This document shows positions 8,574 through 17,200 of a DNA stretch of 64,000 nucleotides, one piece after another. Made by a program: the position numbers and the translations under genes. The stretch's first letter is position 1, and every line of letters begins with the position of its first letter. This stretch comes from Anabaena minutissima FACHB-250 (lineage in GTDB: Bacteria; Cyanobacteriota; Cyanobacteriia; Cyanobacteriales; Nostocaceae), in the NCBI RefSeq assembly GCF_014697125.1, contig NZ_JACJRG010000028.1, positions 1 to 64,000 on the forward strand. Direction: 5' to 3'. The notes under the pieces are model-generated. The model was not told the DNA's origin and ran no database searches. It saw only the letters and a program-made list of their open reading frames with translations.

Positions 8574-11429
8574 TCAATTCCATTCACCTTGTAAAGTGAA
8601 AGCAGCCCAATAGTAAGGTGCTGCATATTTCTGATTACGCCAAATTTCTATTTGTGCTGCTCGCAGCGCGGCGGCGGGCTTTAATCCTATTTGGAGCATA
8701 TTTTTATAGAATATCTTCATTAGTTCAGCTGTGGCTTGATCATCCACACTCCACAGACTCACCACAACTCGCGGACTACCTGCATACATAAACCCTCTAG
8801 TTAACCCTACTAATCCTTCTCCCTTGACTTCCTCTCCCAGTCCAGTTTTACAGGCACTGAGTACAACTAATTCTGCTTGTAGATTGAGGTTGAAAACATC
8901 ATGCAAGCGCAAAAAGCCATTTTGAGGTCTTCCTTGCTCATCAAATAACGATAATACAATTCCTGATAGTTCTGGATGCTTGCTGTTGAGGATGCCATGA
9001 GTAGCAAAATGTATGATGCGATATTGGCTTAACTCTTTACTAGTGGCGGTAGTGCGACTAGCAGTAAAGTCAACAGCTTGTTTACTTTGATTAGCTGGAA
9101 CAAGGGAAAGGATTTCTTCAGCTTCTTGGCGTGTAAAACGTAAACGCTCAAAGCTGATGTCTGAGTCTATTGCGGTTCTGGTTAAAGCCAGACTGTCTAA
9201 GTTACTTTCTAAACCAAGTGGGCGCGACAGTTGAACCTTACCACGCAGACGCTCATCATTATTGCTAAAGATAGGATCTGCTAATACAACTAATGTCTTG
9301 GGAGGCGATTTACGTTCTTTGTGTTCACGTCGAAGGATAGCTAGTGTAGATGCTGAGGGTAAAGTAATGACTTCGTGGTTGAGCAATAAGGGTTCATATT
9401 TGCTACTTCCTGATAAACTGGATGTATTTAGAGCAGCAAATGGCACATACTGCAAAGCCCCATCACTGACAATCACTAGACGTTTCTTTTGCAGTTGCTG
9501 GGCTACTGGCGAAAGTATTAACTGAGACAGAACATCTATGGATGGGCTATGTCTAAGATATGGGGTAGTTATCTCTTGACGGAACTTTTGAACAGCTGCT
9601 TCAATGTCTGAGCGTTTGGGTAGTTCATAACTAGTCATGTTCTTATTCGTAACTACCCAAAGATAACTACGCTTTTCCCCTAAAGAATATTCTAAAAGCA
9701 GGGTATCCTCATCAAGCACTTGCTGTTGAATCTGTGTAAGTGAAAGCGGTTGTGGTTGAGTCAGTGCTGCATAACGTGGACTAGTCGCGCGGATCTTTGC
9801 TTGAACTTGCTGATATTGTTCTAAAACTGTCTCATTTTCTATTTCTAAAGCCTGTATCTGTGCTGGGGTACGATTGCCACTTAATAGCTGTATCCGGCTT
9901 TTTTCTAACGTGTCGAGTTGTTGCTGCAAGTTGCGTTCTTGAGAAAGTAACTTTGGCTCTATGCCTCGGCGAAGATCAGCATTAGCTTCATTAAGCAGTT
10001 CTAAAAGACTGCGGGCGCGAGCGTGTTCACTAGCTTGCAATGCCTGAGCATCATATCCTTGAGATGGTTGTTGTTTGTGCAACTGCATCAACAAGTCGAT
10101 GTAAAACTGATAATAATCCTGTACTGTAGCAAAATAGGAAGAGCGAAGTTCTTGAGAGTGAATTTTGGTACGCAACTCTTCTACAATTTTGATGACTATT
10201 TTAATCTGAGTCAAGGCAGCGTTCAAATTCCCTTGATCACGTTGAACAGAGGCTAAGTGATAAAGAGTCTGAGCTTCTCCTCCCCTATTACGCACCTGTT
10301 GATATAAAGACAGGGATTTGTTGAAATGATCTAGTGCCTTCTGCTTTTCTCCCCAAGCTAAGTAGACTTTACCAATATTGTTCAAGGTGGCTGCTAACCC
10401 TAATTTATTTTCCACAGATTCAAATAGAGGTAGAGCTTGCTGGAAATAATCCTGCGCCTTTTGGTGTTCTCCTAAATCTAAGTAAACTGCACCTATGTTA
10501 TTCAGGGTAAGAGCCTCTCCTCGTTTATCTCCTATCTGTCGTCTGATTGAAAGGGATTGCTGAAAATAATCCAGTGCTTTTCGCCTTTCTCCTAAATCTA
10601 AGTAACCTGCACCTATGTTGTTGAGAGTACGAGATTCTGCTGGCTTGTCTTCTATTTGTGCATATAAAGGTAGGGATTGGCGGAAATAATCCAGTGCCTT
10701 TTGTTTTTCGCCTAAATCTAAGTAAACTATGCCAATATTGTTGAGAGTACGAACTTCCCCTAGTTTGTCTTTTACCTGTCGCCGTAGAGGAAGAGATTGC
10801 TGGAAATAATCCAGTGCCTTTTGCGGTTCGCCTAAATCTAAGTAGACATTGCCAATATTGTTGATACTTAGAGCTTCCCCTGCTTTATCTCCCATTTGTC
10901 GCTTGAGTAACAGAGCTTGTTGGAAATACTCTAGTGCCTTTTGCAGTTCTCCTAACTCTGAGTAAACATTGCCAATATTGTTAAGGGTGATAGTTTCCCC
11001 TTTTTTATCTCCCACCTGTCGTCTGAGTAACAAGGCTTGATGCAAATTTTCCAGTGCTTGACGCTGTTGCCCTAAATCTGAGTAGATTTTGCCAATGTGA
11101 CCAAGGGCGAATGCTTCTGACGAGAGATCGCCTAATATTCGATATAGTGAACGTGCTTTTTCAAAAAAACCTAATGCCTGTAACAGAGATGCTGCTGTTC
11201 CTTGCTGATATAGTTGCTTTCCTTTGCGATAAGCTTCTTCAGCCGCAGCAAGAGTTGTATCTGGCACATTTGTCTGTGCTACCTGTGCAATCTCTAATGA
11301 ATGATCCACAGTTATTCCAACACTTGATTTGGAAAGTAATCCGATACTGCTCAAGATAACTATAGTGCCATTGACTACAAATAGAAAAAAGTGCCATTTT
11401 GTTGACTTACATATCTTCCATTTGTTCAT
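8574..11429 (-). CDS. TPR-CHAT caspase-like peptidase
   Basis: 951 residues. The N-terminus has a single hydrophobic segment at about residues 13-33 (FFLFVVNGTIVILSSIGLL), so it is exported or membrane-anchored. It is followed by about nine tetratricopeptide repeats at residues 60-440 of the Kinesin-light-chain/NB-ARC type (for example LNNIGNVYLDLGEPQKALDY), then a helical linker and a C-terminal CHAT domain from about residue 610. The catalytic dyad of caspase-like CHAT peptidases is present: His811 in HFATHG and Cys860 in LSACKTG. The domain ends with the typical YYWAAFTLQGEW. TPRs recognise partners; the substrate is unknown. The repeats are nearly identical at DNA level, suggesting recent TPR duplication. 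Monocistronic. A second TPR-CHAT protein occurs at 60367-62916. Confidence 0.88.
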   Translation of the reverse strand: MNKWKICKSTKWHFFLFVVNGTIVILSSIGLLSKSSVGITVDHSLEIAQVAQTNVPDTTLAAAEEAYRKGKQLYQQGTAASLLQALGFFEKARSLYRILGDLSSEAFALGHIGKIYSDLGQQRQALENLHQALLLRRQVGDKKGETITLNNIGNVYSELGELQKALEYFQQALLLKRQMGDKAGEALSINNIGNVYLDLGEPQKALDYFQQSLPLRRQVKDKLGEVRTLNNIGIVYLDLGEKQKALDYFRQSLPLYAQIEDKPAESRTLNNIGAGYLDLGERRKALDYFQQSLSIRRQIGDKRGEALTLNNIGAVYLDLGEHQKAQDYFQQALPLFESVENKLGLAATLNNIGKVYLAWGEKQKALDHFNKSLSLYQQVRNRGGEAQTLYHLASVQRDQGNLNAALTQIKIVIKIVEELRTKIHSQELRSSYFATVQDYYQFYIDLLMQLHKQQPSQGYDAQALQASEHARARSLLELLNEANADLRRGIEPKLLSQERNLQQQLDTLEKSRIQLLSGNRTPAQIQALEIENETVLEQYQQVQAKIRATSPRYAALTQPQPLSLTQIQQQVLDEDTLLLEYSLGEKRSYLWVVTNKNMTSYELPKRSDIEAAVQKFRQEITTPYLRHSPSIDVLSQLILSPVAQQLQKKRLVIVSDGALQYVPFAALNTSSLSGSSKYEPLLLNHEVITLPSASTLAILRREHKERKSPPKTLVVLADPIFSNNDERLRGKVQLSRPLGLESNLDSLALTRTAIDSDISFERLRFTRQEAEEILSLVPANQSKQAVDFTASRTTATSKELSQYRIIHFATHGILNSKHPELSGIVLSLFDEQGRPQNGFLRLHDVFNLNLQAELVVLSACKTGLGEEVKGEGLVGLTRGFMYAGSPRVVVSLWSVDDQATAELMKIFYKNMLQIGLKPAAALRAAQIEIWRNQKYAAPYYWAAFTLQGEWN

Positions 11430-11757
11430 AAAAGTACCTTGATTCTCTGAGAGATTGAAAGTTGCTTAAACTTAATCTTTCCCAAAATCAGGTAAAAAAT
11501 TTGTCAATGATCGCATCCCAAGTTTAAAGATTGCCCTCCAATTCGTCAAACCCCATACTCAAGATGTGTCCAGGAGCAATCCCAAAGTTTGCCACCAAGC
11601 CATATGTACAACTACAATCAGTCTTCTGTTTCTTCCCAAGCTTCTACCCCTAGATCAATAGAAATCCGTTACAGAAAGTACTTTAAATATATAGTACCGA
11701 GTAGTCGGTGAGTAGCCGAAGATGGACAATTTGCCGTTGTCTTTTATATATTAATTA

Positions 11758-11864
11758 GTATAGGAAGCCTAGTTTGATTTTTCTGAAAATACTAACAAGG
11801 AAACCTTTATACAACAAACTTCTAGTCAAATTGGTTATTAAAAAAGTAAATATAATTCCTATAT
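11758..11864. mobile_element. MITE-like repeat, copy A
   Basis: About 107 bp, clearly homologous to 57304-57413. Shared blocks include GAAACCTTT, then ACTTCTAG, then AATTGG (copy A spelling AAATTGG, copy B CAATTTGG). The ends are inverted (TATAGGA at left, TCCTATA at right). No reading frame. It looks like a non-autonomous transposable element. Confidence 0.6.
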
Positions 11865-12015
11865 TTTTTAATATTTCTGTTGAATGTAAATTTTCAAACT
11901 AACTGATCTGTCTAAAGTATGAAAAATTATCTATTCAAAAATATTTTGCCAATTTGCCTCTTAATATTAATAATAAATACAAATAAAAAACGATTTGATT
12001 TTTGTTGCATAGGGG

Positions 12016-12071
12016 TTGAAATTATGTATAAATATATTTAGTATATTCGATATAATTATGTCGAATATACT
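12016..12071 (+). promoter_or_regulatory. putative promoter with dyad operator
   Basis: A perfect 11-bp inverted repeat, AGTATATTCGA (12040-12050) and TCGAATATACT (12061-12071), is separated by 10 bp. TTGAAA (12016-12021) and TAGTAT (12039-12044) are spaced by 17 bp, so the left arm would overlap a -10 element. The nearest downstream gene starts at 12256. This would suit repressor control, possibly autoregulation. Confidence 0.45.
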
Positions 12072-12255
12072 GTTGCTCATATATAGTGACAGATACAGAG
12101 GTAAGGATAGTTTACATATAAATATTCTTAATTACCTCATGACTCTATTAGCTATAAATGACGCAGTATTTTGATGCGACTTCTATTTGATGATACCGTT
12201 TTGCATGAAGCCTGCTGTTTAATTTAATTTACCTAGACTATAAGGGCTTGCTGGC

Positions 12256-12579
12256 ATGAGACTATCTGCGTTAGATCCACTCATACCGCTTAACTGTTTA
12301 AAAGATGAACTGATCAAGTTGCCAAAAGGTTACTCATTTTATGAAGAAGAAGTAATAGATTTTCTATCACGTCGAAGATGGCCTGAGAGCGATCGCCGTA
12401 TTGACCGCACAACTTTCTGGCGTTGGAGAAATGATAATGGAATAGAACGCCAAAAGGTATTCAGCCGCTTGGATCTGCTCAAACTTTGTCAAATCTGCGA
12501 CCACTACCGAATAGATGGAACTCGCAATGAATATTTGGAAATCATGAAAAGGAAAAAAGAATTAGCACTCAATAGATAA
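12256..12579 (+). CDS. small basic protein of unknown function
   Basis: 107 residues with many Arg and Lys. The centre (FYEEEVIDFLSRRRWPESDRR, then RTTFWRWRNDNGI) could form a winged or MerR-like helix-turn-helix: a helix, a charged turn, and a tryptophan-rich segment like those that pack in small DNA-binding domains. There are three Cys, two of them close together (LCQIC). I recognise no named family. It is preceded by 185 bp of leader and a dyad that might be its own operator. A DNA-binding role is inference only. Confidence 0.6.
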   Translation: MRLSALDPLIPLNCLKDELIKLPKGYSFYEEEVIDFLSRRRWPESDRRIDRTTFWRWRNDNGIERQKVFSRLDLLKLCQICDHYRIDGTRNEYLEIMKRKKELALNR

Positions 12580-13056
12580 GAATTTATGTGTAATTTATGT
12601 TGCTAGTTATCTAATCAGTGATAGTAATGGGTCATGAGTTATAATTTTGCCCATACCAATTACTTAAAGGAAAGACCACATTTACCTAAATACATACTGG
12701 CTTAATATTTGTTTAGTTTCCTCAAAGGGTTCTCTGATTTTGATTAGCTAGTACTATCAGAATGAGTGCATATATTCTTTTTCCAAGCAATTGAGATTTT
12801 TTCACATACCTGCATTTCTAGAAGTGCAGGTTTTTTATTTATACAAGTATTGATAATACTATATGAAAACCAAGATAAACCTACTAAGCTAATATAAAAA
12901 ATAAAAAAATCTTATATCCTAGGGAATAGATTGAGCATTGACAAGTTATTTCTAAAGTGAAAAATAAAATTCTCTAGAAGGATGAAGTTTTTATTTATCT
13001 ACTTACAGAGAATAAATAGGTGTAGTTGATTTATTCCTAAATGTTGAAGTGCTGTT
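12580..13056. other. intergenic region between small genes
   Basis: AT-rich. Apart from the terminator at 12808-12836 there is no recognisable gene or repeat. Probably the leader of the gene at 13057. Confidence 0.4.
12808..12836 (+). terminator. rho-independent terminator
   Basis: Stem ACCTGCA (12808-12814) pairs with TGCAGGT (12825-12831), with the self-complementary TTCTAGAA in the loop, followed directly by TTTTTT. It lies 230 bp after the small basic protein gene and is oriented to end its transcript. Confidence 0.75.
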
Positions 13057-13254
13057 ATGTTATCCATTGGAGATTATGTGATTAACCAACAAACAGGCCA
13101 TCTAGGCAAAGTGGTTGGTTACGGCAACTACCTCATCAATAATGTATACACAGTCACATTGAAAGTGCTTGTAGCTGAAACTGCTAATTCCCAAAAGCGA
13201 GTGTTTGTAGTGGAAGATAAAGTATCAGCATGGATTAGGTGGTCTGTAGCATAA
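13057..13254 (+). CDS. conserved small protein, SH3-like, unknown function
   Basis: 65 residues. It starts SIGDYVINQQTGHLGKVVGYG, a pattern of short beta strands with Gly turns like small SH3 or KOW-type barrels, and ends with VFVVEDKVSAWIRW. No signal peptide or membrane segment. It is followed after 27 bp by a Cys-rich small gene in the same direction, so the pair is likely an operon. Function not recognised. Confidence 0.55.
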   Translation: MLSIGDYVINQQTGHLGKVVGYGNYLINNVYTVTLKVLVAETANSQKRVFVVEDKVSAWIRWSVA

Positions 13255-13281
13255 TATTACCTTTTTTTAAGGATAAACACG

Positions 13282-13503
13282 ATGGTACGTGATTGTATTT
13301 TTTGTCTACAAGAAGCAGCTTTACAATTGATATTTAAAAAATATTTACCGCCTCAAAATCCATCTGAATGTTTTGTTAATCCCCCTTGTGGTTGTCCCAA
13401 TCCTGGACAAGAACTACAGTGTGAAGACTGTGTTTATCTGGAAGCTTGTTTGTCTAATTTTAGGCAATTGGGGAGTAGGAACAAGGGGAAAACTAATGAC
13501 TAA
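13282..13503 (+). CDS. small cysteine-rich protein, probable metal binder
   Basis: 73 residues with eight Cys. They include an N-terminal CIFC pair and a later cluster (CGCPNPGQELQCEDCVYLEAC). The spacing suggests a zinc or iron-sulfur site. It is located 27 bp after the 65-residue gene. Its TAA stop overlaps the TAG stop of the convergent nagB gene (CTAA at 13500-13503). No family recognised. Confidence 0.55.
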   Translation: MVRDCIFCLQEAALQLIFKKYLPPQNPSECFVNPPCGCPNPGQELQCEDCVYLEACLSNFRQLGSRNKGKTND

Positions 13504-14273
13504 AACAGTAAACTAGCAGAATTGACATCTAAAAATAAATCTGCCTGTGGTTGTTGACGCAGGATAGAAGCTGGACAGTCTGTAGTGACTGAACTTTGTA
13601 ACATATTTTGTATTATCTGTGCTTTACGTTGTTGTGGTGCTAGACAAAGGATTTTTTTGGCTGAACAAATCAAAGGCAAGGTTACAGTAAAAGCGTACTG
13701 GGGAACACTATCAAGATTGGAGAATTGTCCTGTACTTACTTGTTGTTGGCGATTAGCTGTATCTAGTTTTACTAATTTAACGCTGTAAGGATCTTGGAAA
13801 TTAGCTACAGAGGGATCGTTAAAAGCTAAGTGTCCATTTTCGCCAATACCAAGACAGCAGAGGTCAATAGGTTGTGCTTGCAGTAGTTTGGTATAGCGAT
13901 CGCATTCTGTCAATGGTTCTAAAGTATCACCTTCAATATAGTGAAACGTTTGGGGACGTACTCGCTTTTCTACACGTTCTCGCATATAGTGCCGAAAACT
14001 AGCAGGATGATCTGCACTAATTCCCAAATATTCATCTAGATGAAATAAAGTAATTCGTGACCAATCTACACCACCCAAAGCAATCAACGCCTCTAAAAAT
14101 TTGAGTTGAGAATTGCCTGTAGCGAATAAAACAGCTGCTGTCTGCTGATGTTGCAGAATAGATTGTAAATACTTGTGGGTGATACCTGCAACTTCTTGAG
14201 CCATGTCTGATTCAGATTTGTAAATCTGTACCGAGAGGCGATCAACATGAAAAGATTTTGTAGGGGCTATCAT
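13500..14273 (-). CDS. nagB: glucosamine-6-phosphate deaminase family protein
   Basis: Converts glucosamine 6-phosphate to fructose 6-phosphate and ammonia in amino-sugar catabolism. Family motifs are LFATGNSQLKFLEAL (phosphate loop), ITLFHLDEYLGI with catalytic Asp, and GIGENGHLAFNDP. The frame opens at a TTG at 14303, but the ATG at 14273 is preceded by GGGAG at a good distance and is the likely start, giving about 257 residues. It follows the hybrid kinase gene closely on the same strand. A 6-phosphogluconolactonase role is possible for this fold, but the motifs favour NagB. Confidence 0.85.
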   Translation of the reverse strand: MIAPTKSFHVDRLSVQIYKSESDMAQEVAGITHKYLQSILQHQQTAAVLFATGNSQLKFLEALIALGGVDWSRITLFHLDEYLGISADHPASFRHYMRERVEKRVRPQTFHYIEGDTLEPLTECDRYTKLLQAQPIDLCCLGIGENGHLAFNDPSVANFQDPYSVKLVKLDTANRQQQVSTGQFSNLDSVPQYAFTVTLPLICSAKKILCLAPQQRKAQIIQNMLQSSVTTDCPASILRQQPQADLFLDVNSASLLF

Positions 14274-14299
14274 TTGCTTTTCTCCCTGTTCCCTTTTCC

Positions 14300-17200
14300 T
14301 CAAAAGTTTGGTGTAGAGGCTTCCTCTACTCTCACTTTTCTCTGTTCCTGATTAACTACATCATTAGTTAATTCCATGATTTTCTCAAATTGAAAATTAT
14401 GGGCTAAACAACTGAAATACTCTTGTAAAATTGTATTTTCCCAGGTAAGTTGCTGGATTAATTCTAAAATTAGGTCATCACTACCTTGGGCAGCAGCTTG
14501 ATAGATTTTTGCCACCCATTCTTGAGGCATTTGAGATAGTAAAGACAATAAATCATCAATTTTTGGAATTTTTTCTAGAGATTTTTGCCTAATATGGAAT
14601 GTTTGACGAATATCTTTTTGGTAAAGATAGCGTACACCTAAATATTGACTGAGTGTTTCGAGAATTTGTGCTTTCTGGAAGGGCTTATTAATCAAATCGT
14701 CACAACCAGCTGTGATCATTGCTTCCCGTTGTTCTTCAAAAGCGTTAGCAGTCAGGGCAATAATAATTGTATGGTGTTGATAAGAACAAGACATGGGGCG
14801 ATTTTCGTTCCGAGACACTTCATGAACGTATGTTGTCAGTTGCAAACAAGTTTCTGCTAGGGTTGCTCCGACTGTGGTCATCGACATCATACTGCATTTT
14901 TCTTGATGCTCTAATTCACGGGAACGAATCAAGCGAGTAGCTTGATAACCGTCCATTGCAGGCATTCGCATATCCATGAAAATGAGGTGAGGATGCCATT
15001 GTTCCCATAAAGCAACAGCCTCGTGACCATTTGCGGCTTCTTGTACCGTAAAACCAATAGATGAAAGGAGTTTCACTAGTAAGAGACGACTATCGGGTAT
15101 ATCATCTACAACCAAAATTCGATATTGTGCTTGCTGCGATGCTAAACCAGTTACCCAACAAGACACTGATGACATGGGCATATCAGCAGCAGAGATTAAA
15201 GCGACTTGAATATCAAAGGTAAATTGACTCCCCATCCCTAAACTGCTAGTAACGCTAATTTCTCCCCCCATCATTTGCACGTATTTACGGCTAATTGCTA
15301 ATCCTAAGCCTGTTCCCTGTTGCGATTGTCTACCGCTTTGAGTTTGTCCAAAAGCTTCAAATAACAACTCAAGTTCTTGTGGTGCAATTCCTGTACCAGT
15401 ATCTTGTATCTCAAAGATGAGAGATTGGGGATGGGAAATAGACAAGCTAGAAGGGGAAGACACGGGAGATGCAGTATTACTTTCTTGTCCCCCTTGTTTC
15501 CTTGTCCCCTTGTCCCCAGTCCCTAACCTTACTTTAAGTATCACATTGCCAGATGCCGTAAATTTAATGGCATTTCCTACAATGTTGAGTAAAACTTGAC
15601 GTATTTTGCTTTCATCGCTTTGTACGTATTGGGGCAAATGAGGATCATATTCAAATATCAGCTTTAAGCCTTTGGCTTTTGCCCGAACTTGCAACAGTTC
15701 TTGGAGGTTATCCAATAGATGAATTAAATCAAAACTACTGAGATTTAAGGTGGTTTTGCCTGCTTCGATTTTGGACATTTCCAGAATGTCGTTGATGAGG
15801 TTGAGCAGGTGTTCTCCGGCGCGGTTCATGATGCCTAAGTTTTGTTGATGTTCACGAGAGAGGGTGTTGTCATGGCTCATTAGTTGCGTAAATCCCAAGA
15901 TGGCGTTTAGGGGTGTTCGCAATTCGTGGCTCATGTTGGCTAGAAATTCGCTCTTGGCTCGATTGGCAGCATCAGCTGCTGTCACCGCCGCTTGTAAGGC
16001 TTCTGATTGCTGTTGAGTTTGGGCTAACAATTGTGCCTGCTGTAAAGCCACTCCCAACTGATTACCAATCTGGACTACGATGTTGATTTCCCCTGTTTTC
16101 CACTGGCGAGGCTGGGAATTTTGATAGGTGGCTAATAACCCCCAAACTTGATTACCACATAAGATGGGGACAGTAATATAGGCTTGGGCTTGAAACTGCT
16201 CCAAAAGATTGATGTAATGAGGGTCTAGACAGGCTTGGTAGATGTTCGACACACAACAAAAACTTGTGCCTGTATTAGCTGGTATCTGATTATCTTGTAA
16301 TTCGATTTCTTGACCATCCAACATTTTCAGGATGCAGCGACCATTTTCTAAAGCATCTTTGGTGAGATTGAGGTTTTGTTGGTGCATTTCGATGAGTGAT
16401 ACCCATTCCGTACCTACAGATTCGGCGACAAATTCGCCACTCCAATCGGGATGAAAGCGATAAACAACGACGCGATCGCAATGCAAAACTTGCCGTAATT
16501 CTGCGGTGGTGGCGGTAAAAATAGTTTCTAAATCTAGGGTCTGGCGCATCCTTTGAATGACTTGAGCGATCGCTCTTTCCCGTTCTATACTTTCGCGTAA
16601 AGCTGCTTCTGCCTGTTTGAGTCCACTAATTTCTAGCATCACAGTGCCGACACCAGAGGGGCGATGATCTTCTCCAGGAATGGGAAAATAGGAAACTAAG
16701 AAATGACGTAGATGCTCCCGCGACTCGGAAACGGCAATACTTAGTTCCCGGTTCAGAATTGCTTGACCGGTCAATAGTACGTGTTGACAAAATGGTGTCA
16801 GCAAAGGGTCGATGTGGGGTGCTATTTCATCGAGTGTCTTGCCGATATGGTCTTTTGCTGGTTGACCAGAAATCTCTGCCATCAATTCGTTAATTTGGAC
16901 AAATCGCAGATGGTGGTCTAAGATGTTCATGCCTACAGGCGCACCACTGAAAAAAGCATTGAGATGAGCTTCCCGCAGTTCTAGCTGTTTTTCTAGGGTT
17001 TTGCGCTCTGTAATGTCTTTATTAGTGCCGGTCATCCGTAAAGGCGCACCTTGTTCGTCACGTTCCACAATCTGACCGCGAGATTGTAGCCATTTCCATT
17101 CCCCAGAGGCACAGCGTATCCGAAATTCCATTTCATATACAGATGTCATCCCATGTAGATGAGCATGAATAGCTGATTTAACGGCGGGTAAGTCTTGTGG

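Larger units (their letters stand above)
11430..12255. other. AT-rich intergenic region
   Basis: No gene seen. It contains one copy of a MITE-like repeat (11758-11864) and a perfect dyad with promoter-like hexamers near 12016-12071. Much of it is over 70 percent A+T. Confidence 0.5.
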
